Part shown: positions 21,924 to 28,246 of the stretch, piece by piece | Position numbering within the stretch: the stretch's first letter is position 1 | How the letters are laid out: each line of letters begins with the position of its first letter | Virus record (IMG/VR): IMGVR_UViG_3300034051_000058 | Coordinates: 1-31,854 of that record | Source of the DNA: a virus | DNA: 31,854 bases | Strand: one strand, 5' to 3' | Notes under the pieces: model-generated | Told to the model about the DNA's origin: nothing | Seen by the model: the letters and a program-made list of their open reading frames with translations, nothing else | Databases searched by the model: none | Program-made: the position numbers and the translations under genes

Positions 21924-22452
21924 AATGGTCTTTTTTTAGTTCGTGTTTTAATTGTCGAAGGTCATTCTTCATTTCAGTAATCATTGCATGGGCAGTAAAT
22001 ACCGAAATATTGAAATGTTCTGCTATGCTTCGGGTAGTATTATATCCTTTATCGTGATAAGTCTCAAAGAAAATTAACTTAATTCTATCGTCTACGGTAT
22101 TACGATATATTTCAATGACTGATTTCTGCTCTTGATAGTTCAACTCAAAAAGAATCTTGTCTTTTATTTCGTCTTCAGCTTCTTCAATCGGAAATTCATT
22201 CTCTACGCTATTTACTATCTCTATTTTGCTTTCAGTATCTCGGAATAGTAACTCGCATTTGATGAAATGAAAGAGAAAATCTTTAACATTTCCGTATTTA
22301 AACTTTGATTCGTTTTTTAGACAATTTAGATAAGCGTTTGATATTACAGTGTCGGCTTCAATTCGTAGATTGATACGATTCAATAGGTACATCGTGTATT
22401 TCTTTACATCAATGTAGTTTGTTTGTAGGTATTTATCTAGTAAGTCCTTCAT
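21916..22452 (-). CDS. Sigma-factor-like regulator, 178 aa (candidate late activator)
   Basis: A 178-aa helical protein built like a divergent ECF sigma factor: residues about 15-60 resemble region 2 (LLNRINLRIEADTVISNAYLNCLK, then a FKYGNVKDFLFHFIK helix), an acidic linker at about 80-100, and residues 127-170 resemble region 4 with a helix-turn-helix (TTRSIAEHFNISVFTAHAMITEM). It lies just before the terminase and late genes, where phage late activators often sit. It is weakly conserved, so a plain HTH regulator is an alternative. It overlaps the upstream gene by 20 bases. Confidence 0.45.
   Translation of the reverse strand: MKDLLDKYLQTNYIDVKKYTMYLLNRINLRIEADTVISNAYLNCLKNESKFKYGNVKDFLFHFIKCELLFRDTESKIEIVNSVENEFPIEEAEDEIKDKILFELNYQEQKSVIEIYRNTVDDRIKLIFFETYHDKGYNTTRSIAEHFNISVFTAHAMITEMKNDLRQLKHELKKDHYE
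21921..21947 (-). promoter_or_regulatory. Two-part element inside the end of the sigma-like gene
   Basis: Minus strand: AACAC (21947-21943), 13 bases, ACCATTATG (21929-21921), where the ATG is itself the start codon of the 54-aa membrane protein. The element forms coding sequence here and still keeps the 13-base spacing seen elsewhere. Confidence 0.5.
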
Positions 22453-22639
22453 ACCATATAAAAAAGTCCTTAATAAATATCTTCCGCCTTACCATAGAGC
22501 AGAAACAATCCTTGCTTTTGATTCCGTTTATTCTTGCATAAATAGCATCTAACTTTTTACATGATACTTTTGAAGTCTGAATAGTTGAATCAGCTAATTT
22601 GATTGATTCAATATAGTCTAGTTCATCTTGTTCAAACAT
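22433..22639 (-). CDS. Small Cys-containing unknown protein, 68 aa
   Basis: Start chosen at the ATG at 22639 (MFEQDELDYIESIK); an upstream ATG at 22675 would add 12 residues and overlap the previous gene more deeply. The C-terminal half SKDCFCSMVRRKIFIKDFFIWYE resembles small proteins I associate with Bacteroidota phages. CxC and nearby Cys27 could bind metal. It overlaps the sigma-like gene, so it may be translated together with it. Confidence 0.55.
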   Translation of the reverse strand: MFEQDELDYIESIKLADSTIQTSKVSCKKLDAIYARINGIKSKDCFCSMVRRKIFIKDFFIWYEGLTR

Positions 22640-22866
22640 AACGAAAGAATGTAAGTTGATAACGATGTGATACAAGCGAATGTAAAACTACCTGAGTAAA
22701 TCAATCCACTCCAAAAGCCAATACACTTGAAACAACCTAGTCCAGAATAAAACCAATTTGTTAAAAAGTTAATCGGTAAATGGTCAAAAATCCAATCTAT
22801 CACAAACTGAATAGGCTCAAATTCTACAAACCACCAAGCAAAAGCTACAATAATTAAATACTCCAT
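22618..22866 (-). CDS. Membrane protein, 82 aa
   Basis: An 82-aa hydrophobic protein with three or four membrane segments: residues 1-13, 16-35, a CFKC motif (45-48) with GFWSGLIYSG, and 60-78. Cysteine pair plus tryptophans recall small phage membrane proteins with a C-x-x-C...FW pattern. It begins a transcription unit with its own TATATTTG box and a palindrome at the start. Confidence 0.55.
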   Translation of the reverse strand: MEYLIIVAFAWWFVEFEPIQFVIDWIFDHLPINFLTNWFYSGLGCFKCIGFWSGLIYSGSFTFACITSLSTYILSLCLNKMN

Positions 22867-22888
22867 GACGTTTTTTTCGTCAAATATA
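22866..22888 (-). promoter_or_regulatory. Promoter box with palindrome before the 82-aa membrane protein
   Basis: Minus strand TATATTTG (22888-22881) followed immediately by the perfect inverted repeat TGACG, seven A, CGTCA (22882-22866), which touches the ATG at 22866. A weak TTG lies at 22906-22904 (15-base spacer). The palindrome sits where transcription starts, so it could be an operator or an mRNA hairpin covering the start codon. Confidence 0.5.
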
Positions 22889-22951
22889 TGATTAAATTCT
22901 AATCAATGCCTTTATAAAGCAAATTTATTATGAAAATGTAGATTAGATTTC

Positions 22952-23194
22952 TCATTCTTTCGTGTTTTTATAGGTTTCATTGTAGTATTGCTCTGCTCTT
23001 CCAATGTTAGGGTCAATGTTTGTTCCCATCGAATCATAGACCGCTTTTATTATCTGCTGCTTTTCCATTTCTAACCTTGATTGAGCATCAGATATACATA
23101 AATTAATACAATTAACTAATATTGGTGCATTTTCTTTACATATGTATAATGTATCTTTCAACCATTCAATGTGGTCTTGCATTGCTGTTTTCAT
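22952..23194 (-). CDS. Unknown protein, 80 aa, EKQQIIKA family
   Basis: An 80-aa helical protein. The C-terminal part EMEKQQIIKAVYDSMG...GRAEQYYNETYKN matches ERQQIIKA...YYNDNFKN of the 29215-29472 protein, so the genome has two relatives in separate blocks. Similar small proteins are, as far as I recall, frequent in Bacteroidota phages. ATG overlaps the stop of 23191-23376. Function unknown. Confidence 0.6.
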   Translation of the reverse strand: MKTAMQDHIEWLKDTLYICKENAPILVNCINLCISDAQSRLEMEKQQIIKAVYDSMGTNIDPNIGRAEQYYNETYKNTKE

Positions 23195-23376
23195 TCCGTT
23201 TCTTTTAAATATAATTCAATTACTCTAATGCTCTTCTCTAGGTCATCTCTGAATTGTCCTTTCTTGCGACATCTTACAATCCTTTTAATCACATCAAATT
23301 CATATGCGTTCAATTCGTGTTGACTGGCGAATAGGTAAAGGCTTCCATTCGTGTTATCGTAGTGAATATCTTTCAT
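23191..23376 (-). CDS. DUF3310-like small protein, 61 aa
   Basis: A 61-aa protein with AYEFDVIKRIVRCRKKGQF and DDLEKSIRVIELYLKE, the core pattern of the DUF3310 family (helical, sometimes labelled a nucleotide kinase, although it lacks any kinase motif). Shorter than typical members. ATG overlaps the stop of the NinG gene. Confidence 0.55.
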   Translation of the reverse strand: MKDIHYDNTNGSLYLFASQHELNAYEFDVIKRIVRCRKKGQFRDDLEKSIRVIELYLKETE

Positions 23377-23897
23377 TCCTTTAGTTTTAGTTTGTATTTC
23401 AAAAGTAATTCTTTTAATTCAATCTTCGTGAATTTTCTTGTTTCATATGCTTTTTCACGCAAAATAATGAATTCTTCTTTCCCTATTTTCTTCTCCAGGT
23501 TGATTCCGTATTCGATTAGATTTCCATGCAAAAATGTATTACAATATTCACATTGAAGATGAACGTTGTTTTCGTCAAATCTTACGTTGGCATGCCCTCC
23601 CGAACTAAAATAATGACCAGCATTTTCTTTCTTGCATGGCTTGTTACATGATATACAATTCAATCCTTTGTCTCTTTTCCGAATCCAAGAATTAAACACT
23701 TGCTGCGTTAACTTCAAATAGTCTTGCAGCGTCAATAAATCTTCTTTTTGTTTAATCTTCTTCTCCTTTTTGATAGCAGATAGATTCTTCAATGCTTGTG
23801 CAGTTTTCAAACATACACCGCAACGATTGGTCTTTATGGTTGAATTAAACTTTTGCTTTGGCTCAAATTGTTCTTTACAAGTCTTGCAATATTTCAT
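23373..23897 (-). CDS. ninG: NinG/Rap-like recombination nuclease
   Basis: A 174-aa protein of the lambda NinG (Rap) family, which cuts recombination and Holliday-type junctions. N-terminal zinc-binding pairs C4/C7 and C26/C29; a middle coiled region; then WIRKRDKGLNCISCNKPC (C81, C84), AGHYFSSG (H95), NVHLQCEYCN (H113, C116, C119, N120), the HNH-like core of the family, and a helical end. It belongs to the recombination set with ERF and YqaJ. Confidence 0.8.
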   Translation of the reverse strand: MKYCKTCKEQFEPKQKFNSTIKTNRCGVCLKTAQALKNLSAIKKEKKIKQKEDLLTLQDYLKLTQQVFNSWIRKRDKGLNCISCNKPCKKENAGHYFSSGGHANVRFDENNVHLQCEYCNTFLHGNLIEYGINLEKKIGKEEFIILREKAYETRKFTKIELKELLLKYKLKLKE

Positions 23898-24150
23898 CTT
23901 TTTGTTGTTTATTTAATTCTTGCTTCAAATATAAAATTTCCAATCGTAAACTACTATTAATTCGCTCAAAAGTAGCATTATCATCTTCAAGCATTTTAAA
24001 GACTTTTAAAGCATCGTTGAGGTCATTTGCTTCTCTTTCTATTGCTTTTACTTTTTCCTCGCTTAAATTGGCTAATTTCATTCTAAAAAGCAATCTATTG
24101 ATGCTTATCTTTATGTTTAGTCTTGCGATTAGTATATCAGTTGACTTCAT
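23875..24150 (-). CDS. Small coiled-coil protein, 91 aa
   Basis: A helical, probably coiled-coil 91-aa protein (MKSTDILIARLNIKISINRL; EEKVKAIEREANDLNDALKVFK; LRLEILYLKQELNKQQ). It follows the helicase-like gene after an 11-base gap containing AAAACACGAAT right before its ATG, and overlaps the ninG gene by 23 bases. It may be a partner of the replication proteins; unknown. Confidence 0.5.
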   Translation of the reverse strand: MKSTDILIARLNIKISINRLLFRMKLANLSEEKVKAIEREANDLNDALKVFKMLEDDNATFERINSSLRLEILYLKQELNKQQKDEILQDL

Positions 24151-24152
24151 TT

Positions 24153-24163
24153 ATTCGTGTTTT
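24153..24163 (-). promoter_or_regulatory. AAAACACGAAT element before the coiled-coil gene
   Basis: Minus strand AAAACACGAAT, then AA and the ATG at 24150. The element begins within the TAA stop of the helicase-like gene. Confidence 0.45.
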
Positions 24164-25160
24164 AAAATGGTAAACTATCGTCAAAATTATTATTTTGCTC
24201 CAATGCTTTATAAAAATTCTGCACTTCTCCAGGTAGTGGATTGTATTTTTTTACCTCACCTCTTTTTGCAGCGTAAATTTTATTATGAGTATTGGGTGCA
24301 GCAACATCAATGTCATAATACGTCAAAGTATTTAAATCAAAATGAATATCAATTTTACCTACACTACCAACTGAACGTGGTTTTATCTTATTAAAATGTA
24401 TTTCAGCTTGATTATGCTCAACGTCAGCACGATGTACCGTAATCATACATTTACCACTATTAAACCATTCACTACCTCCTTTTAAATCGTAAGGGCTTGG
24501 CGGATTTCTGACTCCGTTTATCTTTTCAGTAAGTTTAGGATGTATGATTGTATGCAAATGCAAGTTATGTTGTTCCGCTATGTGATTTCGATAAGGTAAA
24601 ACTACTTCTAAATATGTTGCATAACCTCCGTATTTTTCATAATCATGGCTCATATCTTTCCAGCTATCTATACTCGCAGTATGTAGTTCTTCAGTTTGTT
24701 TAATACTTGCTGCTATATCCCAAAACTGCATCGGAGTCAATTTTGCTTTAACATCCGTTTTAGTCAATACTTTAAAATGTTCCGTTACCCATTTGATGTT
24801 ATCTTCAATCTCAGCATCGGTAATTGAATTGACTTTTTTAGGGTCAAAAGTCTTGCTTGTCTTTTTATGAATGAAATCTGCAATTATTTCTACATTGTTA
24901 CCAACATCGGGAAAATATATTAAATGCTTCCATCCGTAAAATAAAGAAGTATTCATAAGTAACTCCATTAATACTTGAGTTTTACCGCTCATAGGAAACC
25001 CAGTCCAATCAGTACAATTACCTAACTGCATTGAATAGTGTTTATCTATCTTGTCAAATCCTAAATAAACTCCTTTATCGTGATAGTTATCTCTATATTC
25101 CTTTAGTTGTTTAATAACATCTTTAGGCTCTGTTATTTTAAATCCTTCCATTATTGCCAT
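24162..25160 (-). CDS. RecA-fold / DnaB-like helicase ATPase with an SSB-like C-terminal tail
   Basis: A 332-aa P-loop ATPase with Walker A TGFPMSGKT (53-61), a DnaB/KaiC-like hydrophobic strand LHTIIHPKL (likely Walker B/sensor region), KGGSEWFNSGKCMITVHR and KPRSVGSVGKIDIHFD, the order seen in compact phage replicative helicases. It ends in DDSLPF, which looks like the acidic tip of bacterial SSB proteins. It overlaps the replication gene upstream by ten bases. It probably unwinds DNA, perhaps loaded by the upstream protein. Confidence 0.7.
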   Translation of the reverse strand: MAIMEGFKITEPKDVIKQLKEYRDNYHDKGVYLGFDKIDKHYSMQLGNCTDWTGFPMSGKTQVLMELLMNTSLFYGWKHLIYFPDVGNNVEIIADFIHKKTSKTFDPKKVNSITDAEIEDNIKWVTEHFKVLTKTDVKAKLTPMQFWDIAASIKQTEELHTASIDSWKDMSHDYEKYGGYATYLEVVLPYRNHIAEQHNLHLHTIIHPKLTEKINGVRNPPSPYDLKGGSEWFNSGKCMITVHRADVEHNQAEIHFNKIKPRSVGSVGKIDIHFDLNTLTYYDIDVAAPNTHNKIYAAKRGEVKKYNPLPGEVQNFYKALEQNNNFDDSLPF

Positions 25161-25774
25161 GCTGCTTTAAATTTAACATTTGATTGTGTTGCTTGAGCAT
25201 TTAAATACCTTGTAAAATTATCGTTTCTTAAAAAGTGAGAAGGAGTACACATATTATTTTCATTTACCCAAGCAGAATTACACATTTCTTTAAAAGCAAT
25301 ATCAAAATCTTCAGCAGTATAATTTAATTTTTTAAGTAATAGTAAGTTGTTTATGTCGGTAGGATTTAAAGTCTTGAATTTACCTACTGAATTTTTATAT
25401 TTCAACTTAGTATTATTAAACCATAAAAGAAATTTATCTACATCTTTCTTTAATAATTTAACTTCTTCTTTCTCTTTCTCTTTCTCTTTCTCTTTCCCTT
25501 GTGCCTTACCCCCTTCGCTACCCCCTTCGCTACCCCCTTCGTTAGGGTTTAGAATTATTTTAGTTTTACCCTCAAAACCAAGCACTTGAGCATCTATACT
25601 ATGCTTTTGTGAAAGATACGCAAACTTAGACATTTTAGAAAGTTCATTAAAATCAGGCTCTATTCCTTCAAATTGTTTTTGTAACAACGCCCATAAAAAT
25701 TCACCCCTTTCATTTTTGGTAAGTTCTTTGGAAACATCATAATAACTTCGATAAAAGTTAAATGCTTTTCTCAT
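25151..25774 (-). CDS. Replication initiator / helicase-loader-like protein (DUF6291-type N-terminus), 207 aa
   Basis: Residues 1-70 (MRKAFNFYRSYYDVSKELTK, LWALLQKQFEGIEPDF, FAYLSQKHSIDAQVLG) match the DUF6291-type domain of phage replication proteins. A linker follows with Gly-Gly-Ser-Glu repeats and Lys-Glu repeats (about 78-103), encoded by two DNA tandem repeats. The C-terminal part (WVNENNMCTPSHFLRN) resembles the end of DnaD/helicase-loader-like proteins. It lies just before the helicase ATPase, and downstream of a structured leader with a terminator. Confidence 0.6.
   Translation of the reverse strand: MRKAFNFYRSYYDVSKELTKNERGEFLWALLQKQFEGIEPDFNELSKMSKFAYLSQKHSIDAQVLGFEGKTKIILNPNEGGSEGGSEGGKAQGKEKEKEKEKEEVKLLKKDVDKFLLWFNNTKLKYKNSVGKFKTLNPTDINNLLLLKKLNYTAEDFDIAFKEMCNSAWVNENNMCTPSHFLRNDNFTRYLNAQATQSNVKFKAAWQ
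25469..25543. repeat. Two adjacent tandem repeats in the replication gene
   Basis: TTTCTC is repeated four to five times (about 25469-25496) and ACCCCCTTCGCT three times (25508-25543, the last with one change). On the coding strand these give Lys-Glu and Gly-Gly-Ser-Glu repeats. The lengths are multiples of three, so copy number can change without breaking the frame. Confidence 0.8.
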
Positions 25775-25789
25775 AAATAATTTGTTAAA

Positions 25790-25883
25790 TAAAAAAGCCT
25801 TTGCAATCCATAGGGGTTCGACTTCCTACTTCATACAAAGGCTAATTAAAATTCCTTTCGTTACTTATTGTCGAACCGTAACG
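25790..25883 (-). promoter_or_regulatory. Two-hairpin leader with complementary loops and terminator (possible attenuator)
   Basis: Read on the minus strand. Hairpin 1: CGTTAC (25883-25878) with GTAACG (25864-25859), loop containing GGTTCGAC (25877-25870). Hairpin 2: AGCCTTTG (25843-25836) with CAAAGGCT (25803-25796), a 32-base loop containing GTCGAACC (25822-25815), followed by TTTTTTATTT, that is a terminator. The loop sequences of the two hairpins are exact complements over eight bases, allowing a kissing interaction or an alternative fold that competes with hairpin 2. It sits between a small gene (stop at 25909) and the replication gene (start 25774), so it can gate their expression. Confidence 0.55.
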
Positions 25884-25908
25884 TATACTATTAAGACGTA
25901 ATTTTTAA

Positions 25909-26118
25909 CTAAAGGTTGCTTTTCTTGATAAAGTTTTTTGAATAAATACCTCTTCTCGAATCACATTCGTCTTCCCATTCATCTAAAAGCCATACATCGT
26001 AGACTAAGTCGGGCAATATATCCGCCTTTTTGACTGCGTCTTCTTTACTGTTTGCATTACCAATCCAAAATGCTGGTTGATTCTCTCGGTAGTAAAACAC
26101 TTTGTAATAAGTTTTCAT
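25909..26118 (-). CDS. Small unknown protein, 69 aa
   Basis: A 69-aa soluble protein (MKTYYKVFYYRENQPAFWIG; KEDAVKKADILPDLVYDVWLL) ending in KNFIKKSNL. Aromatic-rich N-terminal strand and an acidic DEWEDECD stretch, with no known domain. ATG overlaps the previous stop as ATGA. Followed by the two-hairpin leader. Confidence 0.6.
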   Translation of the reverse strand: MKTYYKVFYYRENQPAFWIGNANSKEDAVKKADILPDLVYDVWLLDEWEDECDSRRGIYSKNFIKKSNL

Positions 26119-26336
26119 AGCACCAGGTTATTATCGTTTACAATTTCTCTTATTTGTTCTCGGAGATATTCAGCCATGTTATGTTCATCAGATGTTGCCT
26201 CTCGATTTTGGTAAATTCCATGCTTAGTAGTGTATCTTAGTAATTGGTCAAGCTGCATTACTGTATGTTTCCAATCGAAAGCCTCTAGTGCTAGTTTAGC
26301 ATCTTCTTGGTCATCGTATTCAATTGTTATCTTCAT
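26115..26336 (-). CDS. Small unknown protein, 73 aa
   Basis: An acidic 73-aa protein: MKITIEYDDQEDAKLALEAF, DWKHTVMQLDQLLRYTTKHG, AEYLREQIREIV. The WKH...LDQLLR-TTKHG pattern occurs in small proteins of many phages, without assigned function. It follows the hairpin after the ssDNA-binding gene. Confidence 0.6.
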   Translation of the reverse strand: MKITIEYDDQEDAKLALEAFDWKHTVMQLDQLLRYTTKHGIYQNREATSDEHNMAEYLREQIREIVNDNNLVL

Positions 26337-26386
26337 AGTTTTTAGATTTAAATGTCCAGTTTTTTAGTTAATAAACATGACAAAAT

Positions 26387-26404
26387 GGAGGCTTTTACAC
26401 CTCC
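26387..26404 (-). terminator. Hairpin after the ssDNA-binding protein gene
   Basis: Minus strand GGAGG (26404-26400), 8-base loop TGTAAAAG, CCTCC (26391-26387), followed by ATTTTG, a weak T-tract; probably a partial terminator or RNA-stabilising hairpin. The 8-base loop is identical to that of the terminator at 1481-1500. Confidence 0.5.
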
Positions 26405-26410
26405 GTTTTA

Positions 26411-26692
26411 TTAAAATGGTAAATCAGTATTTGAAGATTGCATTGACATTCCCGTAGGCTTTGCTTCCGTTTTTTCAACGTATTCCGCTTTTACAATCTT
26501 GCCATCAGTCCAAGCTACCTTTCCGTTACCTACATATTTCTTCGGCATTTTGGACTCTCGGTCTTCTTTCGACTGCGCTACGAAGATACTTGCGTTGTTT
26601 CCGTAATCGTCTTGTTTTTCGTTTACACTCATGGTATACTTATCGTAACCACCTTGTGCATTTTTGATACTGAAATTAATTAAGCTAGACAT
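26411..26692 (-). CDS. Phage single-stranded DNA-binding protein, 93 aa
   Basis: A 93-aa protein of the small OB-fold type seen in Bacteroidota phages: LINFSIKNAQ, then DDYGNNASIFVAQSKEDRES, the middle MPKKYVGNGKVAWTDGKIV, and a short flexible tail ending NTDLPF, an SSB-type acidic tip. It sits at the end of the recombination set and would protect ssDNA for ERF annealing and replication. Leader is an AAAT-rich repeat. Confidence 0.7.
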   Translation of the reverse strand: MSSLINFSIKNAQGGYDKYTMSVNEKQDDYGNNASIFVAQSKEDRESKMPKKYVGNGKVAWTDGKIVKAEYVEKTEAKPTGMSMQSSNTDLPF

Positions 26693-26704
26693 ATATTTAT
26701 TTAT

Positions 26705-27136
26705 TTATTTGTTACTATTTTTTTTCGGCTTGGACATTTTTCTTTTTGTTTCTTCAGAATGTTTTTTACCAAGCCTTGATAAACCTATTTTGTTTTTTGT
26801 TTCTTGAGAAACTTTAAAATTTAATACTTCAAATTTATGAATTACATTTTCACTTTGAGTACACCATTCTAAATTATCTACTCTATTATCATTTTTAATT
26901 CCATTAATATGATTAATTATAGGTTTATTATTTTCATTTTCTACAAAAGCAAAACCAACTAATCTATGAATTAAACAACTTTTACTAATGTTATTTTTAT
27001 ATAAAACAACTCTAACATATCCTTTATTGTGTCTATGTTTTAATTGAATGTTGTTTTTTAAACTAATTACATTACCTAAATTTGACACTTCATATAGTCC
27101 TTCATAGCCGACTACTGGCATCCATACTTCTTGCAT
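26705..27136 (-). CDS. HNH homing endonuclease (NUMOD4-HNH-NUMOD3)
   Basis: Start set at ATG 27136 (MQEVWMPVVGYEGLYEVSN), giving 143 aa; a start at 27193 would add 19 residues outside the NUMOD4 fold. NUMOD4 motif WMPVVGYEGLYEVSNLGNV, HNH core HRLVGFAF...INHINGIKNDNRVDNLEWCT, and a NUMOD3 DNA-contact stretch (NKIGLSRLGKKHSEETKRK). A free-standing homing nuclease between the exonuclease and ssDNA-binding genes, AT-richer than its neighbours. No interrupted gene or intron is evident nearby. Confidence 0.85.
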   Translation of the reverse strand: MQEVWMPVVGYEGLYEVSNLGNVISLKNNIQLKHRHNKGYVRVVLYKNNISKSCLIHRLVGFAFVENENNKPIINHINGIKNDNRVDNLEWCTQSENVIHKFEVLNFKVSQETKNKIGLSRLGKKHSEETKRKMSKPKKNSNK

Positions 27137-27168
27137 TTTTAAACAGTTAAATAACGCAGTTAAAAAGA

Positions 27169-27230
27169 AACGTGGAAGGTGTAACTGCTTCACTTTTCAA
27201 ACGGCTAATTACTTCCGTTCTATCCACGTT
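27169..27230. repeat. Nested inverted repeats between exonuclease and HNH genes
   Basis: AACGTGGA (27169-27176) pairs with TCCACGTT (27223-27230), and inside it AACGG (27200-27204) pairs with CCGTT (27215-27219). On the minus strand the outer stem is followed by TCTTTTT, so the structure could act as a terminator for the YqaJ exonuclease gene, or as a structured 5' leader of the HNH gene. Confidence 0.5.
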
Positions 27231-27254
27231 GCTAATATACAAAAAATTAAATGA

Positions 27255-27941
27255 TTAACAAAGTATTTTTTTAAGTGTATTATAATAATCTCGTGCCTCT
27301 TTGACCCGTTCAATTATCTTTGCTTGTGCTTCTTCGTCTTTTTGCACAATAAATCTTTTTATTCTTAACTCATTCGGTATTTGGTCAAAGTTATGTGAAA
27401 GCTGAACTGCATTTCTAACATCTAAATCTTCGTCAATTAAATGTAGTTTCCAATGCTCTCGTCTTACCTCATCTTCAACTATCTCAAACGGAGTATTCAT
27501 CAAACAATAAACCAATTCACTAGTATCGTGACCCGTTAGCATCATGTACCCTTGCAGTTGCCAATAGTAATCTTTATTCTTTAAAGTAGAATCAAACATC
27601 GGAAACGTTGAGCCATTCCAGGAGCATTTAATATCTGCTAATAGATTGTCGCTGCAAATGTCAGGCTCACCCGTTAACCATTCGTTATTAAATCTCGTTT
27701 CGTTCTTAACTACAAACTCCCAATTTAATACTTCAGAAGCAAATTGGATTGCTTGGTCTTCCATTTGTATACCTTTGTCAGTATATCTACTTGAAAAGTC
27801 CTTGTAGATACCTAATTCTTTTTCCTTAAACACCTCCTGGATGTATGTTTTTGCAGTTTCAGATAAAACTTCTGATTTTGTTCTTGCGTCAGTCATCAAC
27901 TTCCCAAGTGATGAACATCTAAATAAAATTTCTTTTTCCAT
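27255..27941 (-). CDS. YqaJ-type (lambda-exonuclease-like) recombination nuclease
   Basis: A 228-aa PD-(D/E)XK exonuclease: start FRCSSLGKLMTD, DKGIQMED (E61), GEPDI (D94), ADIKCSW (D103, K105) and WQLQGYMML (Q128), the YqaJ motif series. It degrades one strand of dsDNA ends to make tails for the ERF annealing protein, encoded two genes upstream. The two normally neighbour each other; here a GIY-YIG nuclease gene lies between. Confidence 0.88.
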   Translation of the reverse strand: MEKEILFRCSSLGKLMTDARTKSEVLSETAKTYIQEVFKEKELGIYKDFSSRYTDKGIQMEDQAIQFASEVLNWEFVVKNETRFNNEWLTGEPDICSDNLLADIKCSWNGSTFPMFDSTLKNKDYYWQLQGYMMLTGHDTSELVYCLMNTPFEIVEDEVRREHWKLHLIDEDLDVRNAVQLSHNFDQIPNELRIKRFIVQKDEEAQAKIIERVKEARDYYNTLKKILC

Positions 27942-27955
27942 TTTGTTTTAATTTA

Positions 27956-28246
27956 TTATAATAAATTTTTATTTAATATTGGTTTAAAATATTTAATTAA
28001 ACTTTTTTCTACTTTATTAATATAAGTCCAATTATAACTATCTAATTCATAACATAAAGCATAATCATAATCTTTTGAATATCTATGTTGATTTAATCTT
28101 GATAATATATTTGTACTTTGACCTATGTAAATGCATTGATTGTTTTTCATTAAAAAATAGATTCCACTTTTACGAAAATATTTCCAATCTGAACTATGAT
28201 ATAAAGGTTTTTTTTGAATCCATCTTTTGGTAAAATCAAATTCCAT
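27956..28246 (-). CDS. GIY-YIG endonuclease, 96 aa
   Basis: GIY (28-30) and YIG (40-42) in GIYFLMKNNQCIYIGQS, with conserved R50 in NILSRLNQH and E80 in NKVEKSLI; a minimal single-domain nuclease. Its ATG overlaps the ERF stop (TAATG), so it is translated in step with ERF. Markedly AT-rich compared with ERF. A mobile nuclease inserted precisely between ERF and YqaJ is likely; no DNA-binding add-on domain is seen. Confidence 0.85.
   Translation of the reverse strand: MEFDFTKRWIQKKPLYHSSDWKYFRKSGIYFLMKNNQCIYIGQSTNILSRLNQHRYSKDYDYALCYELDSYNWTYINKVEKSLIKYFKPILNKNLL

Noticed and set aside
22899-22955. 18-codon frame starting in an ATGA overlap after the 80-aa gene
   Set aside because: The overlap and the AAAACACGAAA leader look right, but the peptide (MRNLIYIFIINLLYKGID) is too short to claim without other evidence.
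25508-25543. CRISPR-like repeat array
   Set aside because: The repeats are directly adjacent without spacers and lie in a coding linker. No other spaced repeat series was seen in the window.
25347-25589. Plus-strand frame with Ser-Phe and Pro-Ser-Leu repeats
   Set aside because: It is the antisense of the tandem repeats in the replication gene.
25804-25835. tRNA-like T-arm (GGTTCGA with flanking short stem)
   Set aside because: The stem-loop is one base off the T-arm geometry and no D-arm, anticodon arm or acceptor stem can be drawn. The sequence is better explained by the complementary loops.
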